Below, in pieces: positions 1-9,275 of a stretch of 64,000 nucleotides of DNA. A model generated the notes under the pieces. That model was not told where the DNA came from and ran no database searches. It saw nothing but the letters and a program-made list of their open reading frames with translations. Numbering within the stretch: position 1 is the stretch's first letter; every line of letters starts with the position of its first letter. This DNA comes from G965215045 sp965215045 (GTDB lineage: Bacteria; Pseudomonadota; Gammaproteobacteria; JABABF01): positions 806,001-870,000 of the forward strand of contig OZ244031.1 of the NCBI GenBank assembly GCA_965215045.1, read 5' to 3'. The position numbers and the translations under genes are program-made.

Positions 1-84
1 GCAACCGATGCCATGCGCCGGGGCGAGGCCCGGGCGCACACCACAGTTTGAAAATCGCTGTCCTGCCGACAGGGGAGAAAAACC

Positions 85-768
85 ATGCCTTTCGCTGAAA
101 TCGACGTGTTACGCTGGCTGCATATCATCGCCATGGTCTACTGGCTGGGCGGGGAATGGGGCGTATTCCAGACTTCCTACAACGTCATCAATCGCAAACT
201 GCCCATGGATGAACGGCGCCGGCACATGGAGACCACCTACCGCATCGACATCCTGGCCCGCACCGGCATCATCCTGCTGCTGCCGCTGGGCCTGCATATG
301 GGCGTGCTGTGGGGCATTGTGCCGCCGGGTACTGCCTGGCTCGCCCTGATGTGGTTGTTCTTCCTCTCGTGGATCGCGCTGAATTTTGCCGGCTTCGTCT
401 ATCGCGAAACCGACACCGGCATCTTTCTCAACAAGATCGAAGAATGGATGCGCTTCGTGATGATCCCGCTACTGCTGATCCTCAGCATCACCTCCCTGCT
501 GGGATACGGCCCCTTCAAGGCCGAGGCCGGACAACTGTGGTTCTCCATCAAGGTGCTGGTCTATGCCCTGCTGCTGGTCATGGGCCTGGAACTGCGCTTC
601 ATCATGCGCGAATGGACCCTGCTGTTTCGCAAGCTGGAGCAGGAAGGCGATGATGTGGCCGTCGAAGCCAAGCTGGAGCGCTCCATACGCATCGCTCGCG
701 GCATCGCCTACGTCTACTGGGTCGGCATCGCCGGCCTGGGCTTCCTGGGGGCGACCAAGCCGTTCTGA
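85..768 (+). CDS. Integral membrane protein, DUF2269/CopD-like
   Basis: The 227-residue product has about five hydrophobic segments, at roughly residues 10-25, 58-80, 85-105, 127-150 and 158-180, with a last one at 205-225, so it is an inner-membrane protein. The opening RWLHIIAMVYWLGGEWG resembles small helical-bundle proteins of the DUF2269/CopD type, in which conserved histidines may bind haem or metal. The ATG is preceded by an AGGGGAGAA ribosome-binding site. No partner gene is adjacent on the same strand; the next gene converges on it. Membrane topology is clear from the sequence; the family name is recognition by pattern and the function is unknown. Confidence 0.65.
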   Translation: MPFAEIDVLRWLHIIAMVYWLGGEWGVFQTSYNVINRKLPMDERRRHMETTYRIDILARTGIILLLPLGLHMGVLWGIVPPGTAWLALMWLFFLSWIALNFAGFVYRETDTGIFLNKIEEWMRFVMIPLLLILSITSLLGYGPFKAEAGQLWFSIKVLVYALLLVMGLELRFIMREWTLLFRKLEQEGDDVAVEAKLERSIRIARGIAYVYWVGIAGLGFLGATKPF

Positions 769-838
769 GTTCCGGGACGCACCGAAGACCCGGGGGAATT
801 CCTTCCGGCACAAAAAATAGCGCGGGCGGGTGCGGCGG

Positions 839-903
839 CACGCGGGCAGGACTACAGCAGCGCACGGGCAGGACTGCAGCAGCGCACGGGCAGGACTGCG
901 GTC
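839..903. repeat. 22-bp tandem repeat, three copies
   Basis: Three successive copies of a 22-bp unit (core cgcacgggcaggactgcagc) start near 839, 861 and 883 and run up to the stop codon of the PhoX-type gene. The first copy carries a few substitutions. It looks like replication-slippage expansion at a gene end. Confidence 0.75.
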
Positions 904-2863
904 TACTCGCCCACGGGCCCCCCATCATCCCGGCGAATGGCCAGCACCGAGGGGCGGGGCGGCATGCCATCCTCGAAATCCGGCCAGCGCGTGTCAGGCT
1001 TCGCAAAAGAGCTTCCCTCCCCCGGGTGCTGCACGGCCAGGAACAGGGTTCTGCCGTCCGGCGTAAAGCGCGGCCCGCAAACCTCGGCACCGACCGGCGC
1101 GCGGAAAAATGCGCGCCCGATCGCCTGACCGCCCGCAGAACGGGCAACCGCCCACAGACCATCCGCCGCCTCCTGACCATCCGGCGTCTTGGTTTTTTGG
1201 TTGCCATCGGTGGCGACCCACAGGCGACCGGTCGGGTCGACGGCGCAATTGTCCGGGGCACCGAACCAGCCATTGGCAGAGGTTGCGGGGTCCCACGTCG
1301 CACCGATTTCCGGTTTGCCCGGGTCGCCGCACTGCACCAGGATGTTCCAGTGCGATGACAGTGCACTGAAATCGCCGTGCGCGGTTCGATGATTTCAATA
1401 ATGTGCCCGAAGGTGTTTTTAGCGCGCGGGTTGGCGGGATGAACCTCAGACTCCTTGCGCACCACATTATTGGTGAGCATCACCCAGACCGAGCCGCTCT
1501 GCTGCTCGGGTTCCACATCTTCCGGCCGGTCCATCGGCGTGGCACCCAGCAGGTCTGCAGCCCGGCGCGTCTCGATCAGCACATCGGCCTGGGAATGGAA
1601 ACCGTTGGCCGGAGTCAGCCCGCCTTCCCCGAACTGCAGCGGCAGCCATTGCAGGCTTCCGTCCTCCGCAAAACGCGCGACATACAGCGTCCCCGCATCG
1701 AGCAAGTCCCGGTTGCGGTGGCGGTTTTTCCTGTCGACCCGGTCCCGGCTGATGAACTTGTAGACATATTCGTACTGCTCATCATCCCCCATGTAGACCA
1801 CCAGGCGACCATCGGGGGCAAGCACCGTTTCCGCACCCTCATGTTTAAACCGTCCCAGGGCAGTCCGTTTTTGCGGCATGGAAGTGGGGTCCAGGGGGTC
1901 CACTTCCACGATCCAGCCGAAACGGTTGGCCTCATTGGGGGTTTGCGACAGGTTGAAACGGTGGAAATCAGGTAGCTTGCCCCACGGTTTTTTCCGGCCC
2001 CAGGCGTCGCCCAGAACCCCGTAACGCTCATGATTTTCCCGTTCCGCACCGGCATTGTCGGGCAGCGAAGTGCCGTGGAAATACAGGTGAAAATTTTCCT
2101 CCGCCATGAGCCAGGTACCCCAGGGCGTAATGCCGCCGGCGCAATTGTTCAAAGTGCCTGCGACCCGTGTTCCCGTGGCATCGGCAGCCGTCCGCAATCG
2201 CCGATGTCCCGCAGCGGGACCGGTGAGCCTCATCGGCGTCGTGGCGGTGATGCGGCGGTTGTACCCGGAATCGAGCTGCACTCTCCAAGTATCCTCATCC
2301 AAGACAATCTCGACCACCGAACCGCCGTGTGCCGCCATCTCGATGCCGAAATACTGGCGCAGAACCGCCGTATTCCATTGGTCTAATTGTTTCTTCCAGT
2401 CCGGGAACATCATCTCCCCCGTGGTGTACTCATGGTTGACACACAGCAGGCCCCGTTGCCTCTTTTGCGGATCGGCGAGCGGAATAAAGCCGACAAAATC
2501 ATTGTTGTAACCAAACTGGAGTTGTTGTGCGGCAACGCTTTGGTTCATGGGCTCAAAGGAGGGTGCCCCGTCGAACAGGGGGTCGCCCCAACGCAGCAGC
2601 ACCGGGCCGCTATAGCCGGGCGGAAGATGGTGCCAGTGGTCTGTGCCGCGGGAGATTTCCTCGAACCGGAAGCCGGGCGGGCGGCTGGGCGGTGCCGGGC
2701 CGGTACCCGGCATCCTGACGCACCCGCCAGCCAACAGCATGCCGCCCAGTGCCAGGGAGCCGGTGAATGCACGCCGCGACAAGCGAAGCTGGATCAAGTC
2801 CTCCAGGCTTGGCACGCCGTTTTGTGCCGTCGGGTTGCTCGACCCAGGTACTGTTTTATCCAT
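903..2863 (-). pseudogene. PhoX-type alkaline phosphatase (DUF839), frameshifted
   Basis: The family comprises secreted Ca/Fe-dependent phosphomonoesterases. Residues 26-50 form a twin-arginine signal (SRRAFTGS followed by a hydrophobic stretch), so export by Tat is expected. Family landmarks are LLCVNHEYT, NCAGGITPWGTWLMAEEN, GWIVEVDP, KRTALGRFKHEGAE and GDDEQYEYVYKF. The reading frame from 2863 is good up to about 1382 (FGHIIEIIEP). The expected continuation, GDFSALSSHWNILVQCGDP through PDNCAVDPTGRLWVATDGN to the stop at 903, lies in another frame, so one base appears to be missing at about 1377-1382. The joined length of roughly 653 residues is normal for PhoX. It could be a real inactivating mutation or an assembly error. 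The family call is firm; activity is doubtful. Confidence 0.85.
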
Positions 2864-2986
2864 GTCTCATAAACCTCGCCCTGACCTCACCCTAATATAG
2901 CGGCGGCGGTGATTGCATATTGACCATCCCGTGACTGCGATGAAGAGCATCGGAAGCCGCCGGGGGCGGGTCAGTGCAAACCGTTG

Positions 2987-3517
2987 TCAGATCGGGAACT
3001 CGTGCTTCAGTTGCGCGGGGTCGACCTGCGACAGAAATTGCTGAACACCGTCAAAATAGCCGCGCGTGGCTTCATTCCATTCGATCAATTCGAAAATCAG
3101 CCCTTCGATTTCACGGGACTCCAGGTACGACATGCGGGCCCCCGGGCTTGCCACGTCGACCACCGCGCTAAAACCATGCTCCAGGGCGCGCTGCCGCTGC
3201 GCCGCAAAATCCTCCACGCACACCCCGTAGTGATGCGGGCTGGTGCGCCCCCGCTCCAGGGCCTCCCGGTAAATCGACGGCGCATCATTGCACTGCTCGA
3301 TCAGCTCCAGTTGCAACTCGCCGATGTAGGCAAAACCCAGGTTGATCACCAGCTCATCGATCTTTTGCCCCCGGTACGTGGCATTTTGGAAAGGCGCGCA
3401 CTCCCGCGCCACCGCAAAGGGCCCCAGGCCCACCTGGTGATGCCAGCGTTCGATGGCCTCGTCGATATCGGTGACCACGTAAGAGATCTGGCGCAGCGGC
3501 CCAAACACAGAGTTCAT
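2987..3517 (-). CDS. VOC (glyoxalase/dioxygenase fold) family protein
   Basis: The 176-residue protein opens with a VOC beta-alpha-beta unit (FGPLRQISYVVTDIDEAIERW), has a second half beginning at SPHHYGVCVEDF, and ends in LIFELIEWNE, the typical metal-site glutamate strand. VOC proteins bind divalent metals through paired beta-alpha-beta-beta-beta units and act as glyoxalases, dioxygenases, epimerases or lyases. Substrate specificity cannot be read from the sequence. It is a single gene between PhoX and the AAA ATPase, with a 160-bp gap to the ATPase. It is one of several VOC genes in the window and, unlike those at 29.6-32 kb, has no signal peptide. Confidence 0.8.
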   Translation of the reverse strand: MNSVFGPLRQISYVVTDIDEAIERWHHQVGLGPFAVARECAPFQNATYRGQKIDELVINLGFAYIGELQLELIEQCNDAPSIYREALERGRTSPHHYGVCVEDFAAQRQRALEHGFSAVVDVASPGARMSYLESREIEGLIFELIEWNEATRGYFDGVQQFLSQVDPAQLKHEFPI

Positions 3518-3678
3518 ACTTCTCTCAACCCTGTCACCTTATTGACTCCGCGACAAACATGCCGCTTCCCGGGCCTGATCTCTGTTTCTTGAAAAAGTTC
3601 AAGAACAACGTGCCCATCAATGATGCCCTCCACGGCAAGATTAACATTAACACCAGCACTATCCACCATAAGAGAGTA

Positions 3679-4848
3679 TCAGGGCGAAAAATCAAACAGA
3701 TACCCCTGTTCGGGAGCCGCCTGGGGCATAATGATGTCCCCCAACGCAATACCCCCTGTTTCCGTCATTGCACAGACATCGGGGTCGTCCACAGCGAGCT
3801 CGATGCTCGTCCCCTGTGGTCCGGGAGCCAGGACATGCACCTCGTCCAGGCCGATGCCCTCATCGGCGAGCAGGACCGGGGAGTGCGTGCTGATCAACAC
3901 CTGGCGCCCGGTCTGCAGGTGCAGCTTCGCCATGATGCCGGGCAGGCGGCGCACCAGGTCATCGTGCAGACTGAGTTCCGGTTCTTCCAGTAACAGCGGG
4001 CCGCCGCCCTCCGCCAGGGCCCAGAGCAGGCCGATTAAACGCAGGGTGCCGTCTGAGAGCGAGCCCTCGTACTGTCTTCCGGCCGCTGACCGCCAATGGC
4101 GAAAACGCACTTCCAGGTGCCAGCGTCCGCTCGCCGCATCCTGCTGCAAATTCAAGCCTTCAAACTGGGGGATCGCAAGCTGCAAAGCCTTGTTGATCTT
4201 GCGCAATCGCGCCTCGCGCGTTCTCTTGGGCGCCGCGGCTACTTTTTCCAGGAAATCACCGCCAAACGGATCATCTCTCTTACCGATGGAGCGTTCGGGG
4301 TCGCGTACCAGGTGCGGGACGATATGCAGGTAGCGAATCGATTGCAGAAACTTGTTGAGCTCGCGGAATTCCTGGTTCGCCGCCGTCTGTTCCAGGTGCG
4401 TTTGTGTAAGCCGGTCCCGATCCTTTTTGTCCTCCTTGTCGGGTCGTTGAAGAATTAATTCTTTGCGGTGATACACCTTCTCTTCCAGGACCTCCGGCAG
4501 ATGTCTCTGCGGATGATTGCGGAACTTGAGATGGTACTTCCAGAGTGCCGGGGCATCGTCTGTTCCCACGCTGACTCGCAGTTCAATACCAGGCGGTTGC
4601 GTGGCTTGCAGGGTGCGTATCTCTCCCATACCCCCGCGCTGCCCGACCGCTTTTTGCAGACCGTCTGAGGCTATATCCCGCAGGAAGCGCAGGGCGTCGA
4701 GAATATTGGATTTACCCGCGGCATTCGGCCCCACCAGGAATGCCCTGCGACGCAGTGTCATATCCACCGGCCCTTTGAAATTGCGCCAGTGACGCATATG
4801 CAGAGCGGTGAAGAACTGCCGGGGTGCGCGCGCCGATGTCACAGGCAA
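3679..4848 (-). CDS. Stand-alone AAA/ABC-type ATPase (AAA_21-like, RecF/OLD-related)
   Basis: The 389-residue protein starts with a RecF-like beta hairpin and has Walker A GPNAAGKS (residues 40-47), an ABC-type signature LSDGTLR (264-270), Walker B LLLEEPE (285-291) and an H-loop STH (320-322). Residues 100-260 are the inserted coiled or lid region. Such ATPases are found as DNA-repair proteins and as ATPase halves of defence systems such as OLD/Gabija-like or AAA plus DUF4276 pairs. No nuclease partner lies next to it here, so no system is claimed. An in-frame ATG at residue 18 (MRHWRNFKG) is an alternative start and keeps the whole ATPase core. Confidence 0.8.
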   Translation of the reverse strand: MPVTSARAPRQFFTALHMRHWRNFKGPVDMTLRRRAFLVGPNAAGKSNILDALRFLRDIASDGLQKAVGQRGGMGEIRTLQATQPPGIELRVSVGTDDAPALWKYHLKFRNHPQRHLPEVLEEKVYHRKELILQRPDKEDKKDRDRLTQTHLEQTAANQEFRELNKFLQSIRYLHIVPHLVRDPERSIGKRDDPFGGDFLEKVAAAPKRTREARLRKINKALQLAIPQFEGLNLQQDAASGRWHLEVRFRHWRSAAGRQYEGSLSDGTLRLIGLLWALAEGGGPLLLEEPELSLHDDLVRRLPGIMAKLHLQTGRQVLISTHSPVLLADEGIGLDEVHVLAPGPQGTSIELAVDDPDVCAMTETGGIALGDIIMPQAAPEQGYLFDFSP

Positions 4849-4971
4849 TCACTCGGGGAGAATACAGCCTTTCAGTATCTACCAGTTCCGGCTTGTCATC
4901 AAGCCAGCATTCGCTCCCGGCATAAGAATCCGGCAGCCGGGGCGGATAAGCGGCAGATGCGGGCCTGTGGC

Positions 4972-5457
4972 TCAGTGCTCCAGGCGGGTCAGACCGGCCT
5001 GCATCCAGCGCAGGTTGATGCCGATATTGACACTGCCCGGCTCCGCCCAGGTGTAGGCCAGTGCGCGCTCCCTGCCGGTTTCATAGACCGCCAGTTTGAG
5101 CACGCGCAGGCGCTGCTTGTAAGGCAGTTCCACGAGTTCCACCTCGTAGCCGCTGGCCACTCCGTCGATCAGCACCGGAACCCGGGAACCCTTGGTGTTC
5201 CAACGCAAGCCGTCAATAAAAATCCAGGCCTGGTTGTTATCCAGTTCAGCCGCTGAAAAGTGCCCGGGCATTTTCTGTTCCGGGCGCAGACCTTTGCGCA
5301 TGACGACCCAGCCCCCGTACTCCGCGGCCCTGGTGCCGGCCGACGCTCCCGGGACTGTCCCGATACCGCTGCAGGCACCCAGTGCCAATACACCCGGCAG
5401 CATCGCGGCCAGGAGCAGGGCCCGCCACACTCCATAAACCCGCCGCTCGCCCCGCAT
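4972..5457 (-). CDS. Putative lipoprotein of unknown function
   Basis: A signal peptide rich in A and L (residues 8-28) ends in the lipobox LGAC, so the mature protein would be lipid-anchored at Cys. The remaining 130 residues form a small beta-rich domain (AWIFIDGLRWNTKG, VPVLIDGVASGYEVELVELPY, ALAYTWAEPGSVNIGINLRWM) with no family I recognise. The ATG at 5457 was chosen because the signal peptide follows directly; upstream codons belong to the amine oxidase frame. It begins 10 bp after the amine oxidase stop, so it is probably the last gene of the HMGL-amine oxidase-lipoprotein operon. Confidence 0.6.
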   Translation of the reverse strand: MRGERRVYGVWRALLLAAMLPGVLALGACSGIGTVPGASAGTRAAEYGGWVVMRKGLRPEQKMPGHFSAAELDNNQAWIFIDGLRWNTKGSRVPVLIDGVASGYEVELVELPYKQRLRVLKLAVYETGRERALAYTWAEPGSVNIGINLRWMQAGLTRLEH

Positions 5458-5467
5458 CGCCCCGCCC

Positions 5468-6937
5468 TCAACTGCGCCGCAGGATGTGCAGGGCTTCCCG
5501 GGCGGTGCGCCGTCCGGAGACCAGTGCCCCCTCCATGCCCGGGGCTTGCACCTCGGTGTGCTCGCCGGCAAACAGCAGTCGGCCCTCGGGCTGCGCCATC
5601 CAGCGGGCATCGCGGCTGACTTCGCCCGCCGAATAATGGGAGAAAGCACCGCGTGCCATGGGATTGCTCCCCCAGGACACCACCCTGGCAATCTCCAGTG
5701 CCCGCGCGGAGGCGGGCCGGATTTTCGCCATCAGCGACAGCGGGGCGCGCGGGTCTTCTGCGATCATCCGGTCCAGCATCTGTGCGCCCTTGCTGATGGA
5801 AAAAGCCACCATCCACCGCTGGCCCCCCGCAGGCGGCAGCAGGAACACCCGGCCCAGGGGAGTATCCGTCCACATACTGGCGGACAGGCCGTCGCTCTGC
5901 CAGAACTCGCTGAGCGGTCGAAAGAAGACCCGGGTGGCGGGGGTGTATTGCAGGTTCTGAATCAGCCGGGTCTTGCCCGGACTCAATGACGTCAGCAGAC
6001 GCAGCTGGCGCAGGGTGGAAAAAGGCAGGGTGCAGATCACCACCCGCGCCCGCCACCCGGTACCGTCTGCACAACGCAGGTGGAAACGCCGGCCCGTATC
6101 CTCGATGCTGAGCAGTTTTTTGCCCAGTTGCAGGGAATCCCCCGCTTCCCGGGCGAGCCCCTCGCTGACCCGCCCCAGCCCGCCCACTGCATTGAGCGTG
6201 CCCGGGGCAGTCTCCCGGCGGTACTGCAGCAGGGTTTTCAGCAAGTCCGCCCAGGACAGACGCTCGATATCATGCCCGTTGAGATTGGCGGCGACCAGGC
6301 GGATCGCCTCCGGGGAGGCACCCGCACCCCGCAGGTAGCCGGCCAGCGAGATATCGACCCGCGCGTATGCCGGATCGCCCCAGAAATCCAGGCTGTCTAC
6401 GGGCAGTTTGGCGGGCAGGTAATGGCGCAGCAGGCTTGGCGGCGGCAGCTCGCGCTCGCTCGCAGACAACTGGTTAGCCGCACTGGCCGGCCAGTCCTCC
6501 TGCGCCAGCAATTGGCCCCGCACGTGCAGGCAGACGCCGCCCGGCAAGCGCACACCCTCTTGCACCGGAACGCCGAATTCCCGGCACAGTTGCAGCAGTT
6601 CCCGGTAACTGTGCCCGATTTCTATCGCCCCGCCTTCCGGTGCCCCCGCCAGTTCGTAGAGGGTGTGCACGCGCCCCCCGACCCGGTCGCTGCCCTCCAG
6701 CAACACGGTGTGAACCCCGGCCTTGCGCAGCAGGCGGGTGGCGGCCAATCCGGCGAAACCCGCACCCAGCACCGCCACGTCCACGTCCGGGGTACGCGGC
6801 ACCCGGGTGCAGGCCGGCAACTGGAGGGCAGTCAGCCATGCGCCGCTGCCCAGAAGCAGACTGCGCCGACGCAGTTGGGGCGGACGGGGAGTGATGCGGC
6901 AGGCTTTACTCCGGCACCGCCTGCCGGCGCAGCTCAT
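5468..6937 (-). CDS. Flavin-containing amine oxidase family protein
   Basis: FAD-dependent oxidase of the monoamine oxidase/phytoene desaturase superfamily, 489 residues. An N-terminal basic stretch (QLRRRSLLLGSGAWL) looks like a Tat-type signal. It is followed by the dinucleotide-binding VAVLGAGFAGLAATRLL, the EGSDRVGGRVHT motif, and at the C-terminus LLFAGEHTEVQAPGMEGALVSG, which contacts the flavin. The expected reaction is oxidation of a C-N or C-C bond with release of peroxide or imine; the substrate is unknown. Its start codon overlaps the stop of the upstream HMG-CoA-lyase-type gene in an ATGA (6934-6937), implying translational coupling. Confidence 0.85.
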   Translation of the reverse strand: MSCAGRRCRSKACRITPRPPQLRRRSLLLGSGAWLTALQLPACTRVPRTPDVDVAVLGAGFAGLAATRLLRKAGVHTVLLEGSDRVGGRVHTLYELAGAPEGGAIEIGHSYRELLQLCREFGVPVQEGVRLPGGVCLHVRGQLLAQEDWPASAANQLSASERELPPPSLLRHYLPAKLPVDSLDFWGDPAYARVDISLAGYLRGAGASPEAIRLVAANLNGHDIERLSWADLLKTLLQYRRETAPGTLNAVGGLGRVSEGLAREAGDSLQLGKKLLSIEDTGRRFHLRCADGTGWRARVVICTLPFSTLRQLRLLTSLSPGKTRLIQNLQYTPATRVFFRPLSEFWQSDGLSASMWTDTPLGRVFLLPPAGGQRWMVAFSISKGAQMLDRMIAEDPRAPLSLMAKIRPASARALEIARVVSWGSNPMARGAFSHYSAGEVSRDARWMAQPEGRLLFAGEHTEVQAPGMEGALVSGRRTAREALHILRRS

Positions 6938-7908
6938 GGGGAGATGGAAGCGATCTGCGCTTCCGCTTCAGGGCCCTGCGGTGCAGCGGCGGCAAAACCC
7001 AATGGCAGCCCCGCCTCGGCGGTGAAGCCGTAAAGTGCCTCTCCGGGCAGGGCATCCGCCACCTGGCGGCGCACTTCCAGCAGCCGTTCCAGGTCGATGC
7101 CGGTGTGCAGCCCCATCGCCTCCAGCATAAACACCAGGTCCTCGGTGACGATATTGCCGCTGGCACCCGGGGCGAAGGGGCAGCCGCCGATGCCGCCCAG
7201 CGAACTGTCCAGCGTGCTGATGCCGGCCTCCAGGGCCGCCAGGGCATTTGCCAGTCCCTGGCCGCGTGTATTGTGCAGGTGCACCCCGGGCAGGCGTTCG
7301 GTGCCGACCGCCTCTCGCACCCGGTGCACCAGGCACTTGACCTGGGTGGGATTGGCATAACCGCTGGTATCCGAGAGGCTGACCTCATCACAACCGGCGG
7401 CGACCAGGCACTCGGCCAGTTCCACCACCCGGTCTTCTGCTACCGGGCCTTCCAGGGTGCAGCCGAAGGCCGTGGACAGGGCACCTTCCAGTTGGGGCCG
7501 GTCCCGGGCCGGCTGTTCCCGCAACAGGGCGGCGATTTGGGCGACCTCCTCCAGCACCTGGGCATGGTTGCGCCGCAGGTTGCGCAGGCTGTGAGTTTCG
7601 CTGACGGACAGCGGGATGGTCAGCTTATGCGCCCCGGCCCGGAGCGCATCCCGGGCACCATGCAGGTTCGGCACCAGCACCGCCACGTTGAGACCTTGTA
7701 TCTGCAGGGCGAAATGCACCAGTTCGGCGGTGTCGGCCAGTTGCGGCAACACCTTGGCCGGCACGAAAGAGCCGACCTCGATCTCCGGCACTCCGGCAGC
7801 CGCTTCCGCTTGAATCCAAGCCTTCTTGGCGGCAGTGGGCATGATGCTCTCCAGGCTTTGCAGACCATCTCGCAAGCCCACCTCACTGACCATCACATCA
7901 CGCTTCAT
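6934..7908 (-). CDS. HMG-CoA lyase-type enzyme (DRE-TIM superfamily), paralogue 1
   Basis: The 324-residue TIM-barrel protein belongs to the HMG-CoA lyase/homocitrate synthase superfamily. Catalytic signatures are present: VGLRDGLQ (general-base/metal Arg-Asp), VHLHNTRG (metal-binding HxH) and GGCPFAPGASGN (active-site Cys and Asn loop). HMG-CoA lyases cleave a 3-hydroxy-3-alkyl-glutaryl-CoA-type thioester to an acyl-CoA plus a keto acid. The gene is first in a minus-strand operon with the amine oxidase and lipoprotein. It is divergent from a CoA-transferase across a 147-bp gap, an arrangement echoed at 47.5-49.6 kb, suggesting that the transferase supplies the thioester. The true substrate need not be HMG-CoA. 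Confidence 0.85.
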   Translation of the reverse strand: MKRDVMVSEVGLRDGLQSLESIMPTAAKKAWIQAEAAAGVPEIEVGSFVPAKVLPQLADTAELVHFALQIQGLNVAVLVPNLHGARDALRAGAHKLTIPLSVSETHSLRNLRRNHAQVLEEVAQIAALLREQPARDRPQLEGALSTAFGCTLEGPVAEDRVVELAECLVAAGCDEVSLSDTSGYANPTQVKCLVHRVREAVGTERLPGVHLHNTRGQGLANALAALEAGISTLDSSLGGIGGCPFAPGASGNIVTEDLVFMLEAMGLHTGIDLERLLEVRRQVADALPGEALYGFTAEAGLPLGFAAAAPQGPEAEAQIASISP

Positions 7909-8010
7909 TTCCCGGCTGCCTCCCGAGTCCAGGGTGATTGCTCACGGAGGAACAGTATTTTCCACCGCTGCCCCCCGATATTGCAGGCGTTCACACCGCC
8001 GTATTGTACT

Positions 8011-8025
8011 AATGATATATTGTTA
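8011..8025 (+). promoter_or_regulatory. TGATATA element (extended -10 or operator) upstream of CoA-transferase
   Basis: AATGATATATTGTTA lies 31 bp before the ATG at 8056 in an otherwise GC-rich gap. TG-A-TATATT fits an extended -10 promoter; the 15-mer is also an imperfect palindrome. Near-identical sites occur at 20200 and 47205. Confidence 0.5.
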
Positions 8026-8055
8026 TGCAATAGTGATTTCAAGCATTCATACGCG

Positions 8056-9252
8056 ATGAGCGCGCAGAAGCTCCCCCTGCATACGATCCGGGTGATTGAA
8101 TTCACCCACATGGTGATGGGGCCCGTCACCGGGTTAATCCTGGCCGACCTGGGGGCCGAGGTGATCAAGGTCGAACCCCTGGAGGGGGATAAAACCCGCA
8201 ACCTGGCCGGCTCGGGCGCGGGTTATTTCCCCATGTACAACCGCAACAAGCGCAGCATCGCCATCGACCTCAAGAGCGAGCGGGGGCGGGAAGTGGCACT
8301 GCGACTGATCCGGGACGCTGACGTGATGGTGGAAAATTTTCGCCCGGGCGCGCTGCAAAAACTGGGGTTTGACTACGAACAACTGCAAAAGGAGCACCCG
8401 CGCCTGGTGTACTGCTCCCTGAAAGGCTTCCTGGGCGGCCCCTACGAGCAGCGCACCGCCCTGGACGAGGTCGCACAGATGATGGGCGGCTTGAGTTACA
8501 TGACCGGCCCCCCGGGACAGCCCCTGCGCGCCGGCGCATCGGTGATCGACGTGCTGGGGGGCATGTTCGGGGCCATCGGCATCCAGGCCGCCATTCAGCA
8601 GCGCGAAGAGACCGGGCGGGGCAGCGAAGTCAAAAGTGCCCTGTTTGAGAGCACGGCATTTATTGTCGGCCAGCATATGGCGCAGTACGCGGTGAGCGGC
8701 AAGCCCGCCCCGCCGATGCCGGCGAGGATTTCGGCCTGGGCCATCTACGATGTGTTCGAAACCAGGGACAAACAGCAGGTATTTGTCGGGGTGGTGACCG
8801 ATGGCCAGTGGCGGAAATTCTGCTCGGTATTTGAACTCCCGGAGCTGGCGGCGGACGCCCGGCTGGCGACCAATAACGGGCGGGTCGCAGAGCGGCCGCG
8901 CATTCTGCCCCTGATCCGCAAATTGTTCCAGGGCTACGATAAACAGGCCCTGATGGACAAGTTGGAATCAGTGGAACTGCCGTTTGCGCCGATCGTGCGC
9001 CCGGACGAACTGTTTGAAGACCCGCACCTGCGCACGGGAGATAAACTCCTGGAACTCGAGCTGCCGGACGGACGGCGCACCGCCCTTCCGGCCCTGCCGA
9101 TGAACCTGGATGGACACGGTTTCGGTCTGCGTCGGGACCCGCCGCAAATCGGCCAGCACTCACAGGAAGTGCTGCTGGAAGCGGGCTTCAGCCGGGAGCA
9201 GGTGCAGGAATTGCACAAAGAGGCCGTTATTCACATCCCGCCGTCCCGTTGA
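8056..9252 (+). CDS. Class III CoA-transferase (CaiB/BaiF family), paralogue 1
   Basis: The 398-residue CaiB/BaiF-type enzyme moves CoA between acyl groups through an aspartyl-CoA intermediate. Landmarks are VIEFTHMVMGPVTGLILADLGAEVIKVEP, YNRNKRSIAIDLKSERG, the catalytic-Asp region ALDEVAQMMGG, and SALFESTAFIVGQHMAQ. The ATG at 8056 was chosen because the family begins with this LHTIRVIEFTH strand; the long upstream open frame is non-homologous and opposes the lyase gene. No clear Shine-Dalgarno sequence is visible. It is divergent from the HMG-CoA lyase-type gene and may activate the acid that the lyase cleaves. Confidence 0.9.
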   Translation: MSAQKLPLHTIRVIEFTHMVMGPVTGLILADLGAEVIKVEPLEGDKTRNLAGSGAGYFPMYNRNKRSIAIDLKSERGREVALRLIRDADVMVENFRPGALQKLGFDYEQLQKEHPRLVYCSLKGFLGGPYEQRTALDEVAQMMGGLSYMTGPPGQPLRAGASVIDVLGGMFGAIGIQAAIQQREETGRGSEVKSALFESTAFIVGQHMAQYAVSGKPAPPMPARISAWAIYDVFETRDKQQVFVGVVTDGQWRKFCSVFELPELAADARLATNNGRVAERPRILPLIRKLFQGYDKQALMDKLESVELPFAPIVRPDELFEDPHLRTGDKLLELELPDGRRTALPALPMNLDGHGFGLRRDPPQIGQHSQEVLLEAGFSREQVQELHKEAVIHIPPSR

Positions 9253-9275
9253 GCACCCCCCGGGGGGCCGGGCAT

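Noticed and set aside
1377..1400. Programmed frameshifting in the PhoX gene.
   Set aside because: No slippery heptamer is present, and the family is not known to use recoding; mutation or sequence error is simpler.
3534..3749. Short 71-codon minus-strand frame downstream of the AAA ATPase as a possible partner.
   Set aside because: It overlaps the 3' end of the ATPase gene out of frame, lacks a ribosome-binding site and resembles no toxin or nuclease.
7105..8055. N-terminal extension of the first CoA-transferase frame.
   Set aside because: The extension opposes the lyase gene and has no similarity; the CaiB/BaiF fold begins at the ATG at 8056.
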